From positions 82,312,501 to 82,376,500 of the forward strand of contig NC_091245.1 of NCBI RefSeq assembly GCF_042477335.2: 64,000 nt of DNA, in the 5' to 3' direction. Under the pieces are notes generated by a model. That model made no database searches, was not told where the DNA came from, and saw only the letters and a program-made list of their open reading frames with translations. The first letter of the stretch is position 1. Each line of letters opens with the position of its first letter. Positions 34,852 to 46,566 of this stretch are shown here, piece by piece. Source of the DNA: Ovis canadensis (lineage: Eukaryota > Chordata > Mammalia > Artiodactyla > Bovidae). The translations under genes were made by a program, and so were the position numbers.

Positions 34852-35643
34852 TTGCTCCTTGAAAGAAAAGTTATGACAAACCTAGACAGTGTATTAAAAA
34901 GTAGAGACATCACTTTTTGCCAACATCTAGCCATGGGCTCAATAAAGGACAGAAATGGTATGGACCTAACAGAAGCAGAAGATATTAAAAAGAGGTGGCA
35001 AGAATACACAGAAGAACTGTACAAAAAGGATCTTCACGACCCAGATAATCACGATGGTGTGATCACTCATCTAGAGCCAGACATCTCGGAATGTGAAGTC
35101 AAGTGGGTCATAGAAAGCATCTCTAGGAACAAAGCTAGTGGAGGTGATGGAATTCCAGTAGAGCTATTTCAAATCCTGAAAGATGATGCTGTGAAAGTGC
35201 TGCACTCAATAGGCCAGCACATTTGGAAAACTCAGCAGTGGCCACAGGACAGGAAAAGGTCAGTTTTCATTCCAATCCCAAAGAAAGGCAACGCCAAAGA
35301 ATGCTCAAACTACCACACAATTGCGCTCATCTCACATGCTAGTAAAGTAATGTTCAAAATTCTCCAAGCCAGGCTTCAACAATACGTGAACCATGAACTT
35401 CTTGATGTTCAAGCTGGTTTTAGAAAAGGCATAGGAACCAGAGATCAAATGGCCAACATCCACTGGATCATGGAAAAAGCAAGAGAGTTCCAGAAAAACA
35501 TCTATTTCTGCTTTATTGACTATGCCAAAGCCTTTGACTGTGTGGATCACAATAAACTGTGGAAAATTCTGAGAGATGGGAATACCAGACCACCTGACCT
35601 GCCTCTTGAGATATCTGTATGCAGGTCAGGAAGCAACAGTTAG
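34852..35643 (+). pseudogene. Chimeric BovB frame: RT tail of copy A fused to linker/RT of copy B
   Basis: Residues 1-25 or so (L-L-E-R-K-V-M-T-N-L-D-S) come from the distal RT region of copy A. After the junction the frame continues with the upstream linker of copy B (D-R-N-G-M-D-L-T-E-A-E-D). It then holds the RT N-terminal blocks, G-D-G-I-P-V-E-L-F, I-P-K-K-G-N-A-K-E-C, and motif A as F-I-D-Y-A-K-A-F-D-C-V-D-H, with its aspartates kept. At about 35570 two bases are missing (CTGAGAGATGGG, where sisters have CTGAAAGAGATGGG), so the last ~20 residues are out of frame; the true continuation is the frame at 35576. The domain order is scrambled, so the chimera is an accident of recombination, not a designed fusion. 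Confidence 0.88.
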
Positions 35644-36598
35644 AACTGGGCATGGAACAACAGACTGGTTCCAAATAGGAAAAGGAGTACATCAAGGCTG
35701 TATATTGTCACCCTGCTTATTTAACTTATATGCAGAGTATATCATGAGAAACACTGGACTGGAAGAAACACAAGTTGGAATCAAGACTGGTGGGGGAAAT
35801 ATCAATAACCTCATAAATGCAGATAACACCACCCTTATGGCAGAATGTGAAGAGGAACTAAAAAGCCTCTGGATGAAAGTGAAAGAGAAGAGTGAAAAAG
35901 TTGACTTAAAGCTCAACATTCAGAAAACGAAGATCATGGCATCTGGTCCCATCACTCCATGTGAAATAGATGGGGAAAGAGTGGAAACTGTGTCAAACTT
36001 TATTTTGGGGGGCTCCAAAATCACTGCAGATGGTGATTGCAGCCATGAAATTAAAAGATACTTACTCCTTGGAAGAAAAGTTATGACCAATCTAGATAGC
36101 ATATTGAAAGGCAGAGACATTACTTTGCCAACTAAGGTCCGTCTAGTCAAGGCTATGGTTTTTCCTGTGGTCATGTATGGATGTGAGAGTTGGACTGTGA
36201 AGAAGGCTGGGAGCAGAAGAATTGATGCTTTTGAACTGTGGTGATCGAGGAGACTCTTGAGAATCCCTTGGACTGCAAAGAGATCCAACCAATTCATTCT
36301 GAAGGAGAAAAGCCCTGGGATTTCTTTGGAAGGAATGATGCTAAAGCTGAAATTCCAGTATTTGGCCACCTTATGCAAAGTGTTGATTCATTGGAAAAGA
36401 CTCTGATGCTGGGAGGGATTGTGGGCAGGAGGAGAAGGGGACGACAGAGGATGAGATGGCTGGATGGCATCACTGACTCGATGGACGTGAGTCTGGGTGA
36501 ACTCCGGGTGTTGGGGATGGACAGGGAGGCCTAGCGTGCTGCAATTCATGGGGTCGCACAGAATTGGACACGACTGAGTGACTGAACTGAATTGACTG
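34926..36598 (+). mobile_element. BovB copy B: linker, RT and 3' end, fused to copy A
   Basis: It starts inside the element at ATGGGCTCAATAAAGG (34933) and runs without large gaps to the pentamer 3' end. This is the best preserved RT region in the window. Seven bases (TCTAGCC, 34926-34932) lie between the end of copy A and the first certain base of copy B. The RT is split over the frames 34852-35643 and 35576-36244. Confidence 0.92.
35576..36244 (+). pseudogene. BovB RT fragment, 222 codons, catalytic motif NADN
   Basis: It continues copy B after the two-base deletion. Residues 39-42 read HQGC. The catalytic motif at residues 81-84 is NADN where the family has YADD: one tyrosine and one aspartate are lost (GAC to AAC). 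The frame ends at TGG-TGA, where sisters have TGG-TGT. The C-terminal remainder (coding [10 protein letters not shown] and [12 protein letters not shown]) is readable in 36238-36534. Inactive. Confidence 0.88.
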
Positions 36599-36789
36599 AA
36601 CTTCAGGTGAAACCAGTTGTCATTGTGGCAACACAGTATTTTAAGAGAAACCTCATTTTAAATTTGTATAGAGAAGAAAAAAATATTACTAGTTTCCTCC
36701 TGCAGCTTAAGAGAGATAAAAATGTCTGACACTTGCAGGCTATTTCCTCCATTAGGAGACCCCTGGCCTTCTTGCCTGTTACCCTCTCA

Positions 36790-37438
36790 ACTTCATGCCA
36801 AATAGATGGGGAAACAGTGGAAGCAGTGGCTGATTTAACTTTGAGGGCTTCCAAAATCACTGTGGATGGTGATTGCAGCCATGAAATTAAAAGACGCTTA
36901 CTCCTTGGAAGGAAAGTTATGACCAACCTAGATAGCATATTAAAAAGCAGAGATATTACTTTGCCAACAAAGGTCTGTCTAGTCAAGGCTAAGATTTTTC
37001 CAGTGGTTGTATGGATGTGAGAGTTGGACTGTGAAGAAAGCTGAGTGCCAAAGAATTGATGCTTTTGTACTGTGGTGTTGGTGAAGACTCTTGAGAGTCC
37101 CTTGGACTGCAAGGAGATACAACCAGTCTATTCTAAAGGAGATTGGTCCTGGGTGTTCATTGGAAGGACTGATGCTAAAGCTGAAACTTCAATACTTTGG
37201 CCACCTCATGTGAAGTGTTGACTTATTGGAAAAGACCCTGATGCTGGGCGGGATTGGGGGCAGGAGGAGAAGGGGACGACAGAGGATGAAATGTTTGGAT
37301 GGCATCACTGACTCGATGGACATGAGTTTGAGTGAACTCTGGGAGATGGCGATGGACAGGGAGCCCTGGAGTGCTGCAATTCATGGGGTCACAAAGAATC
37401 GGACACGACTGAGCGACTGGACTGAACTGAATTGAACT
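36790..37438 (+). mobile_element. BovB copy C, 5'-truncated 3' end
   Basis: It begins at ACTTCATGCCAAATAGATGG and runs to the pentamer tail, about 190 bases after copy B ends. Frames 36733-37020 and 37226-37435 encode [14 protein letters not shown] and the [11 protein letters not shown] segment. The gap 36599-36789 holds unclassified sequence. Confidence 0.9.
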
Positions 37439-37499
37439 TAACATTTAGTTCCTTACTTTTGACTGAAATCTTCTCTCGTCTCCTCAGTAGTTTTTCTGT

Positions 37500-37501
<2 letters not shown>

Positions 37502-37552
<51 letters not shown>
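37502..37552. repeat. (TA)n followed by T18
   Basis: About 34 bases of alternating TA, then a run of T to 37552. The T run is the antisense poly(A) of the L1 fragment that follows. Confidence 0.95.
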
Positions 37553-37553
<1 letters not shown>

Positions 37554-37655
37554 CTTGATTTTGCTTTACAATACTGTATTGGTCTTGCCATACATTGACA
37601 TGAATCCTCCACAAGTGTACATGCGTTCCCAAACATGAATCTCCCTCCCACCTTT
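37535..37655 (-). mobile_element. Artiodactyl L1 3' tip, antisense
   Basis: The poly(T) is followed by GATTTTGCTTTACAATACTG, TGACATGAATCCTCCAC and CCCAAACATGAATCTCCCTC, the reverse complement of the L1 3' UTR seen at about 18900-19000. It is about 100 bp long, a very short 5'-truncated insertion. Confidence 0.85.
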
Positions 37656-38010
37656 TAAAATTTCCTCCCAGGCTTTCTTGATAGCTCTATAATTTAAAGG
37701 GAAAAAAATCCTTTACCATCACCATATACACATATTGCTCTTAAAAATTATTTATTCATTCCATCCTGGATTATCCCCCCATATTCACTAACAAAATAAC
37801 CTTTTTAAAAACTCTCTATTAAAAAAATCAAACAAGCTTGTTTTAGTCTTTTAAGTATAGAGAATTCTCTTGAGGTAGTATTCGGCCCCTCTTTCTGATT
37901 TTGCTTTCCAGAAACGCACTTCACCCTTGACTTTTGTTGATCAAAAGTCACTTTCTTCATTCTCTCATCTCTTTAACCATGTATGTTCTCTGTTGCTAAT
38001 CTTCACATGC
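37656..38010. other. Unclassified interval
   Basis: About 350 bases. It may be old L1 3'-flank-like sequence, but I cannot name it. Confidence 0.4.
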
Positions 38011-38138
38011 TGTGTTGTTGTTATTTAGTCACTCAGTTATGCAACTCTTTTGCAATCCATGGACTATAGCCCACCCGGTTCCGCTGCTAATGGGATTATC
38101 CAGACAAAAATACTGGAGTGGGTTGCCATTTCTTTCTC
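38011..38138 (-). mobile_element. Bov-tA/Bov-A SINE body, antisense, truncated
   Basis: TGTTGTTGTTATTTAGTCAC, CATGGACTATAGCCCACC and GAGTGGGTTGCCATTTC are present. The tRNA-derived head is absent. Confidence 0.85.
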
Positions 38139-40709
38139 TATTATTATGCTATATGTTCTCCTATTATCAGCCTGTGTATTCTTTTATACGTCACTCTTAT
38201 TTATGTTACTGGAAACAATTTTTATGTTGATGACTACAATCCGATTTCCAGATCTGAGTTGCCAACTCTGGGTAAATATCTATATCTTTGTCTTGCACAT
38301 ATTCTTTTAGACTGTTTGAACTTTGCTAATTTTAGCAGTTTGAATCCTTTAGGATGATAAATTCCTTCTCTTACATTCATCATTCAAACAGCCAATCAAT
38401 TTGTATTGGACCATGTTTAGAACATTTATGATTTTTTCTTTTTCTGATCAGTGTTTGTCTACATGTATCGAACTCCCTAGACATTCTCACACAACATGTA
38501 CATGTTTGAGACTGGGCTAATAGAAACCTTCTCTGGGATTTTTTTTTTTTTAAGTGGATATAGGAGGAAAAAAATTTTTTTTTTCCTTTTATTGGATGAA
38601 AGTCTTTAAAGAGTTAAACTCAGAGCTTCTGGTACAACCTAACTGACAGAATAAAAAGTTAGGTTGATATGGCAGGGAGAGGATAAAGATTAAGTCTCTG
38701 GTTCCAGTCATCCCTATGACTACTAGCCTCTGCCATTTTTTTAATTTGGTGAATAAAATACATATTATCTCTATGCAATTAAGGAATTGAGAAGAGAGAT
38801 TTTAATGCAAAGAAATAATGCTCTAAAAAAATAACAAGTTCTAAATAATAAAGGTTTTACTGAGAACCTAAAGAAGATTCTCTCTTCTCAAAAAATTATA
38901 TACATATAAATATTGCTGTGTAATTTATAACCATTGACTCCCAAATTTAGCACTCAAATTAGAAGTCTATCGTATACTTCATACCAACTCTAAAATGAAA
39001 TATGATACACTCATTTGGTGATGCCATAGAGGCAAGGCCACTTTATTAACCAATGTTTATGAAACTGCCACTTGTACTTGTCACTATCCTAGAAATAAAG
39101 CACTGATTTACATGCAGTTATAAACAAGTAAAAATTTTGGCCCACATTCCCAGGGACAGTTTGATTGTCTTTTCCAGAAATTATATTGGCATTTCTATTG
39201 CTAAAACACTAAGCACTGGTTTCCAGGTGTCACTCTAAATAGAAATAAATTCTTCCTGCCAACAAGGGTTTTACAACCTCCTTCTTCAAGTTTATGAATT
39301 TGGAGCTGACTTGCTTTCCAGACACAGTGCAGCCCGTGTGGCCCAATCAAAGGGAAAGAGAGCAGCAGTATCTAAAAGCCATAGCTATCATCCTGCAGAA
39401 AACATTGGAGAAAGAAAAACTTCTCATAGAAGTCAATTAATAGCTTTGGTACATTGATCTTTGAGCATGTGCATGCACAAAGGCCAAGACTAACAATCAA
39501 TTCCCCAGGTAGGAAGCAGATTCCACAACACTGAGTAGAACTAGTAAAAATGGGGTGGGGGGAGTAAAACATAGGTAGGTGTGTGTGAATTTAAGGAGAT
39601 TGTGAATCTGTGGAGATTGTCACATTATTTCTTATGGGGGAAACCAGAGACTTCAATTAGAGGACAAACTTCATTCTCTTAAAATACACAAATATCATGG
39701 ACAGTAAATCATTTTATTTTCTTAACAAGTCTCAAACTTAAAAATCCTACTCTAGATACTGCCATGTCTCTGAGTTCAGCAGAACCAAATTAAATTTATA
39801 GTGGTTTGAATAAGAAAAATGAGATAAATAATTTCCATTTTCTAATTTAACAGGATTTTTACAAGTATAATAACTAGTGCTCTGAAAATCAAAACATACA
39901 AAAATGGAATATCTTGGAACTGTACCAGGAAAGGGGACTTTAAATTGTTCTTACATCCATTTTATCAAGATATCTACCAGCTTAATAAAAGTGCTGCATG
40001 TCAAATGTTGATGCATTTCAAAGCATTTTACAAAAGGAAAAAAAAAGGACAGAATTAAATAGATTGCATATTCCAGCTCATTTTCAACGCAAATGTAATA
40101 AACAAGATATGTGAGCAATAATATCACCATCACTCCTTGAATGGCAATGTTGGAGATTTTTAAAAGGGGGTTTGGCTTTTGAACAATTTTAATAGGCTTC
40201 CTAGGAGCTTTAATTAGTTAGAGATCCAAATATGAGCTGACAGCTAGCAGAATCTCTTTTTGAGTTAAAGTCAAACTAATTAAATGTTTCCCAGAAGGGA
40301 AACATTTTCTTTCTAGCACTCTTAACCAGTCATTCTTGCTTAGCAAAAAAGAGAATAATAAAATATGAAATCTCTTGACCTGCCAGAAATATAAACAGGA
40401 AAATCTGTAGCTGTGAAACAATGATGAGCCAATTTTTCAACAAAGGAATTTTGAATGTTTCAGCACTACTGTAAATTATATACAATTTTGCTTAAAAATA
40501 AGTTGTTTTAGGCCAAGAAAAGCTCAAGGAATTCAATAGCCTTTTTGGCTGGCTTTAATATTCTAGCTTAATATGTTCTTAAGCATTTAACTTGCATCAA
40601 ATTTTCTGGACTTCCTTTAAAATACCATATCAAAGATGATGGCTTATATTAATAGTATTTATAAAATCCAAAACATTTAATACAATTACTTAAAACTATC
40701 TAAAAGATT
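38139..40709. other. Long interval without recognised repeats
   Basis: About 2.57 kb of AT-rich sequence without BovB, SINE or L1 that I can see. Two T-rich runs occur near 38541 and 38574. Open frames of 60-70 codons (39372-39572, 39951-40133, 40218-40421) have no domain. Because recent repeats are absent, this is one of the better places to look for conserved non-coding sequence. Confidence 0.5.
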
Positions 40710-42100
40710 CCAGCTACAGAACTGGGAAAGATCAGTTTTCATTACAATCCGAAATAACGGTAATGACAAAGAATGTACAAACTATAGCACAATTGTACTC
40801 ATTTCACCTGCTAGCAAGTAAATGCTTAAAATCCTTCAAGCTAGGTTTTAATAGTACATGAAATCAGAACTTTCAGATGTACAAGCTGGATTTAGAAACG
40901 GCAGATCAACCAGAGATCAAATTGCCAACATCCGCTGGAGCACAAGAAAAAGCAAAGGAATTCCAGAAAAACATCTACTTCTGCTTCATTGACTATGCTA
41001 AAAGCTTTCATGGTGTGGGTCCCAACAACCTGTGGAAAATTCTTCAAGAGATAGGAATACAAAACTACCCTACCTGCCTCCTGAATAACCTGTATCAGGT
41101 AAAGAAGCAATAGTTATAAACTGGACATAGAACAACAGACTGGTTCCAAATTGGGAAAGAAGTGCATCAAGGCTGTATATTTACCCTGCTTATTTAACTT
41201 CTATTCAGAGTACATCACATGAAATGCCAGCCTGAATGAATCACAAGCTGGAATCAAGATTGCCAGGAAAAAATATCAACAACTTCAGATATGCAGATGA
41301 TACCACTCTAATGACAGGAAAAGCAAAGAGAAACTAAAGAGCCTCTTGATAAAGGTGAAGGAGGAGAGTGTAAAAACCTGGATTAAAAGTCAACATTCAA
41401 ATAATGATGATCATGGCATCTGGTCTCACCACTTCATAGCAAATAGATGGAGGGAAACGGAAGCAGTGGCAGAATTTATTTTCTTGGACTCCAAAATCGC
41501 TGTGGAGATGATGACTGCAGCCATGAAATTAAAAGAAGCTTGCTCCTTGCAAGAAGACCTCTGACAAATCTAGACAACATATTAAAAAGCATAGACATCA
41601 AAAAAATAAAATAAAAAATAAAAAGCATAGACATCACTTTGCCAACAAAGGTTTGTATAGTCAAACAATGATCTTTCCAGTAGTCATGTATGGAAGTGAC
41701 AGTTGGACCATAAAGAAGGCTGAGCACCGAAGAATTGATGCTTTTGAACTGTGGTGCTGGAGAAGACTCTTGAGAGTCACTTGGAGCAATGAGATCAAAC
41801 CAATAAATCTTAAAGGAAATCAACCCTAAATATTCATTGGAAGGGCTGATACTGAAGCTGAAGCTCCAATACTTTGGTCACCAGATGTGAAGAGCCAACT
41901 TGCTGGAAAAGACCCTGATGCTGGGAAAGATTGAGGGCAGTAGGAGAAGGGGATGACAGAGGACAAGATGGTTGGATGACATATCCGAATCAATGGACAT
42001 GAGTTTGAGCAAACTCCAGGTGATAGTGAAGGACAGGGAAACCTGATATGCTGCAGTCCATTGGGTCACGAAGATTTGGGCACAACTTAGTGACTGAAAA
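40710..42100 (+). mobile_element. BovB, RT to 3' end, decayed
   Basis: It starts at about CAGCTACAGAACTGGG in the N-terminal RT. Motif A is near 40990 (coding F-I-D-Y-A-K-S-F), QGC near 41170 and a YADD-like FRYADD near 41290. It ends in TGACTGAAAAAT. A small insertion with an 18-bp duplication sits at 41601-41636. Stops and frameshifts are frequent. Confidence 0.9.
41583..41636. repeat. 18-bp direct repeat around an 18-bp A-rich insert
   Basis: TAAAAAGCATAGACATCA at 41583-41600 recurs exactly at 41619-41636. The 18 bases between are only A and T (AAAAAATAAAATAAAAAA). Sister BovB copies have a single copy of this site (for example near 36955). Confidence 0.93.
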
Positions 42101-42194
42101 ATATTCCAAGTAAAAACTTCTTAAACTATGAAATTAACATTTTCTCTTATTTGCTTTATACAATCACTTGTAAATAAAGAGGAAATCCTATATT

Positions 42195-42935
42195 CAGTAT
42201 CAGTTCAGTTGCTCAGTCGTGTCCGACTCTTTGTGACCCCCATTAACCGCAGCACTCCAGGCCTCCCTGTCCATCACCAACTCCCAGAGTCCACCCAAAC
42301 CAATGTCCATTGGGTCGGTGATGCCATTCAACCATCTCATACTCTGTTGTCCCCTTCTCCTGCACTCAATCTTTCCCAGCATCAGGGTCTTTCCAGCTGA
42401 GTCAGCTCTTTGCATCAGGTGGCCAAAGTATTGGAGTTTCAGCTTCAACATCAGTCCTACCAATGAACATCCAGGAATGATCTCTATTAGGATGGACTGG
42501 TTGGATCTCCTTGCAGTCCAAAGGACTGTCAAGAGTCTTCTCCAACACCACAGTTCAAAAGCATCAACACTTAGGTGCTCAACTTTCTTTATAGTCCAAT
42601 TCTCACATCCATACATGACCACTGGAAAAACCATGGCCTTGACTAGACAGACCTTTGTTGGCAATGTAATGTCTCTGCTTTTTAATATGCTGTCTAGGTT
42701 GGCCATAACTTTTCTTAAAAGAAGTAAGCATCTTTTAATTTCATGGCTTCAATCACCATCTGAAGTGATTTTGGAGTCCAGAAAAACAAAGTTAGCCACT
42801 GTTTCCACTGTTTTCCCATCTATTTCCCATGAAGTGATGGGACTGGGTGCCATGATTTTTGTTTACTGAATGTTGAGCTTTAAGCCAACTTTTTCACTCT
42901 CCTCTTTCACTTTCATCAAGAGGCTCTTTAGTTCT
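42195..42935 (-). mobile_element. BovB 3' end, antisense, with TSD
   Basis: TCCTATATT at 42186-42194 and 42936-42944 is a perfect 9-bp TSD. The insert is 741 bp, from the TCAGT tail to the position GGAAGAACTAAAGAGCC. The minus frame 42200-42706 is open for 168 codons of the RT C-terminal part. It faces the BovB at 40710-42100 tail to tail across only 94 bases. Confidence 0.95.
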
Positions 42936-42944
42936 TCCTATATT

Positions 42945-43337
42945 ATTTAACACTTTATAGATAAAGATACACTATTAAAATGGAAAAGTATTATTTTGCT
43001 GTGCAAAATCTTTAGCAATCATTTTCATGTGTGTATGAGTATATACACATATATTTACACATATATCATTTTTTTAGAGAAATGCCAGTGTGTTTGTGGG
43101 ATTCTGCTCTTTTAAGCACTGTTGAGTGAGAAGCACAATACAGGACCCCACTGTTACAGCCGCAATACACCAAGGAAACTTTCTTTTTGTAAATTAAGAT
43201 ATGTAGTCCAGACAGTCTAGTTGTGATACAAAACTAGAAATTGACATAAAACTAGAGTTATGAAAGTCACGTTGCAAGGGAAAACAAAATCAATAACAGC
43301 AAAATGATGTGCATAGGAATAGAATTACACAGGCATA
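42945..43337. other. Unclassified interval
   Basis: About 390 bases; TA/CA-rich at 43040-43075. Nothing else recognised. Confidence 0.45.
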
Positions 43338-43909
43338 GCAGATGGTGATTGCGGCCATGAAATTAAAAGACACTTACTCCTTGGAAGGAAAGTTATGACC
43401 AACCTAGATAGCATATTCAAAAGCAGAGACATTACTTTGCCAACAAAGGTCTGTCTAGTCAAGGCCATGGTTTTTCCAGCTGTCATGTATGGATGTGAGA
43501 GTTGGACTGTGAAGAATGTTGAGCACCGAAGAACTGATGCTTTTGTACTGTGGTGTTGGAGAGGACTCTTGAGATTCCCTTGGACTACAAGGAGATCCAA
43601 CCAGTCCATCCTAAAGGAGATCAGTCCTGGGTGTACATTGGAAGGACTGATGCTAAAGCTGAAACTCCAATACTTTGGCCACCTCATGAGAAGAGTTGAC
43701 TCACTGGAAAAGACCCTGATGCTCAGAGGGATTGGGGGCAGGAGGAGAAGGGGACGGCAGAGGATAAGATGGCTGGATGGCATCACCGACTTGATGGAAA
43801 TGAGTCTGAGTGAACTCCGGGAGATGGTGATGGACAGGGAGGCATGGTGTGCTGTGATTCATGGGGTCTCAAAGAGTTGGACACGACTGAGCGACTGAAC
43901 TGAACTGAT
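43338..43909 (+). mobile_element. BovB 3' end, well preserved
   Basis: It starts at GCAGATGGTGATTGCGGCC and ends at the ACTGAACTGA tail. The frame 43395-43898 is open for 167 codons through the whole C-terminal region up to the end of the BovB protein, finishing S-W-T-R-L-S-D. It is therefore one of the youngest-looking copies here. No clear TSD. Confidence 0.92.
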
Positions 43910-44481
43910 GACTCAAATAGGAATTAGAGAGTGGTGGTGAGGAGATGGATTGAAAGAGTTGACATTTTAATCATTATTTTTTCCAACCCTTTAAGACTGT
44001 TACTGTCTTTTCTTTTTCTGTTATTTCTTTGGGAGGTGGGTGGCGGGGGGGAAGTTTCAGTTCAGTACTCATTATCTATCATCTAATTATATTCATCTTC
44101 ATTTTATATCCTTCTAATTTCTACTCTGTTTAGAAAAAAAAAAGTTTAAGGACACATACAATATTTCTGTTGTTATTTCCATTCTAGTCAGATTAAATAG
44201 TCCCTTATATATTTATTTCCCCTATGGTTAATAATCTTGACTATTTGAAAATAAAGAACCATTGAGTACTACCATATACCAGGAATTGACTCTAAACAAA
44301 TTAGAAACACAGTCACAAATAAGATATTCTCTGCCTTCTGAGTTTGGATTCCACCAGAATAGAGCCTAACACAACGACTGGTATGTAGGTAGTTTATTTG
44401 AAAGATGATTTCAAAGATGGAGTAGAAAGTAGGCAAAGTGATACAGCTAATAAAGAAAAGCAAAAATAATGATATACATTG
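43910..44481. other. Unclassified interval
   Basis: About 570 bases; a G-rich run (GGGAGGTGGGTGGCGGGG) lies at 44031-44051. Nothing else recognised. Confidence 0.45.
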
Positions 44482-44492
44482 TTGAAATATTT

Positions 44493-44708
44493 GGGCTTCC
44501 AAGGTAGTTCAGTGATAAAAATATATGCCTGCCAATGCAGAAGATGTGGGTTCAGTCTTTGGATCAGGAAGATCCCTAGAGAAAGAAGAAACTGGCAACC
44601 CATTCCAGTATTCTTGCCTGAAAATCCCATTGACAGAGGAGCCTGGTGGGCTACAGTCCATGGGGTCACAAAAGAATCAGACGTGACTTAGCAACTAAAC
44701 AACAACAA
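44493..44708 (+). mobile_element. Bov-tA SINE with TSD
   Basis: TTGAAATATTT at 44482-44492 and TTGAAACATTT at 44709-44719 form an 11-bp TSD with one mismatch. The body starts GGGCTTCCAAGGTAGTTCAG and ends ACTAAACAACAACAA. Confidence 0.95.
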
Positions 44709-44719
44709 TTGAAACATTT

Positions 44720-46566
44720 GCTATAAATATTTGGGGCTAAGTTTCTTCAGTTTCTTAAAGCAGTATATAGAATCATTTCCAATATTTTCTTCCAAAAGAT
44801 ATGAGGTTAGAAGATTCGCCTCCCAGCTTCTTCTGCCCATTAACTGAGGTTTAACCCCAGCAGTTCTTTTACCCCATCACATCTGGGTTTTTCTGGGGTA
44901 TTAGATGAATTGGTATCCTGTGGTTTTGGAGAAGATACTGAAGAAAAAATTGGAAAAGTCCACACTGTTTATTTTAATTTGGAAGAAACTGACATTACTG
45001 AACCAGCTGCAATTGCATCTAAAATCATAGTAAGCTGAAAGGATGTGATCAGACAGCAAAAGTACCTGTCACAGTCTATGCTTCCATCCAATTTCTGCCA
45101 CATGCGCTTTAAGATGTAAAATCTCTCAAAGACAAACTTAAATACCATCGTTATTGGGACAAACTACAATCTCTGTTATTTAAATTTGTCTCAACATTCT
45201 AACTGATACTCAGCATCCCTTTTTAGGATTTTATTTAATTTTTTCAGTACATCAGCTATACTAAGCTGTAAGGTACAAGCTCTTAGTTACCTTGTCCATG
45301 CCAGCTCATTGTTATCATCAGACAAAGAATAACATAGAAACCTCATGAAATCACCAAATTTTTAATCTATTCATGATGATACCCACTGTGTTGGACCAAC
45401 ATTAGTTCCATTCATTCAATTAACTCTTTCAGAAGAGTAATTCCTTTCTTAGTCTGCTGGTCCATAAGTGCCTGGTAGTACTTAATCAGTTTGTTAGGTA
45501 ATAGTCTCAGTTTCACTAAAACTTACTGTGCCCTTACAGTCTCTCCAGAGAAATAAAAGCTTTCTTAAGAACTTTAGTCCAATGAGACCCATGATTTGGC
45601 AAATGAGAGGCACAAATAAGTTTCTCACCTAGAGAGAGTGATGATGCAAGGAGACAACCTTAGTTTGGCCCAGTTTTCCCCAAACTTGTGTATTCTCATA
45701 TTAGAAACATACCATATCATATATCTGTTGTTTGTTCCATGTATGAACTGTATGAGGACTGCAATCTAATCTCACAGAGTGTGCCATACCTAACCTAGAA
45801 CTTGAGTCCTTGATAGACTATTTCACTATTTTATTAGAATGAGTGCTTCTGAATGGTGATGGACAGGATCACTGGATCCCATGGTTATGTTTAGTTTTGC
45901 ATCTTCATCATGAGATGTCTCCTTTGATTAGTAATTTTATCATATGTTATACCATGAAGGTAAGGCAAGAATTCTCTAAGCCAGTGACTTTAGCAGAAAA
46001 AATGTAGGCAGAGAATTGTATCAGAGCAAATGTCAATTCCAATAAAGATGAATCACTGAATCCTCCAGGATTGAAGGAAACAGACATAATTAACTTTCCA
46101 CTAAATCACAGGCCCTTCTTTTCACAATATGGTATCCTATGAAAGACCTGGCATCATTCATTGCTACCAACCAGATGAACACAACAGCAACAGTAATCAA
46201 ATCAGTCTTGGTGTTAGAGGAGCCATTCTGTTGAACACTTATATGGCCTCTATCCTTGCTACCATGCTACTCCATTAGCAGCCTCTTGCAAAACATCAGT
46301 ATAAGTAAGAATAGAGGTTAACAGAAGGCAACTGAGAAACAAATCACATGTACCTGGTTGTTGAAGGCTTCTTCTGGAGTGGATGCTCTCTGGTGGGATT
46401 TGATAGTGAGACAAAAATATCGACAGACTCATTTCCATGGGTCAATTCATTTGTTTATTACCCAGACTTTTTGTGTATGATCTTTCTACTTAGAGTTATG
46501 TGCCTTTCAGAAGCCTGATCCATCAGCCAAACCATTTATTATTGCCCTTGAATTTCTACTGATGTA
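44720..46566 (-). other. Unclassified, possibly old ERV internal sequence, antisense
   Basis: About 1.85 kb of less AT-rich sequence without BovB or SINE. Its general look (long, non-tandem, mid GC, no open frame) and its right-hand part (near 46370-46560) suggest a very old endogenous retroviral internal region on the minus strand, continuing after the BovB insertion at 47067-47300. I cannot point to a preserved motif, so this is a low-confidence guess. Confidence 0.25.

Larger units (their letters stand above)
30850..34925 (+). mobile_element. BovB copy A: long 5' leader, endonuclease, RT; 3' end missing
   Basis: The leader runs from about 30850 to 32640 and is split by a Bov-A2 (31446-31715) and a Bov-tA (32064-32185). 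The endonuclease region follows (coding G-T-W-N-V-R at about 32642; the frame 32888-33163 has F-R-V-Y-A-P-T-S-N-A), then linker and RT to about 34925. The element stops abruptly at CACTTTTTGCCAACA, a position about 650 bases before the normal 3' end, where copy B begins. The coding part is broken by many frameshifts; the RT catalytic motif region near 34620 reads TATACAGATGATACC (Y-T-D-D). The assignment of the leader to BovB rests on continuity and orientation, because other copies in the window start further in. Confidence 0.8.
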
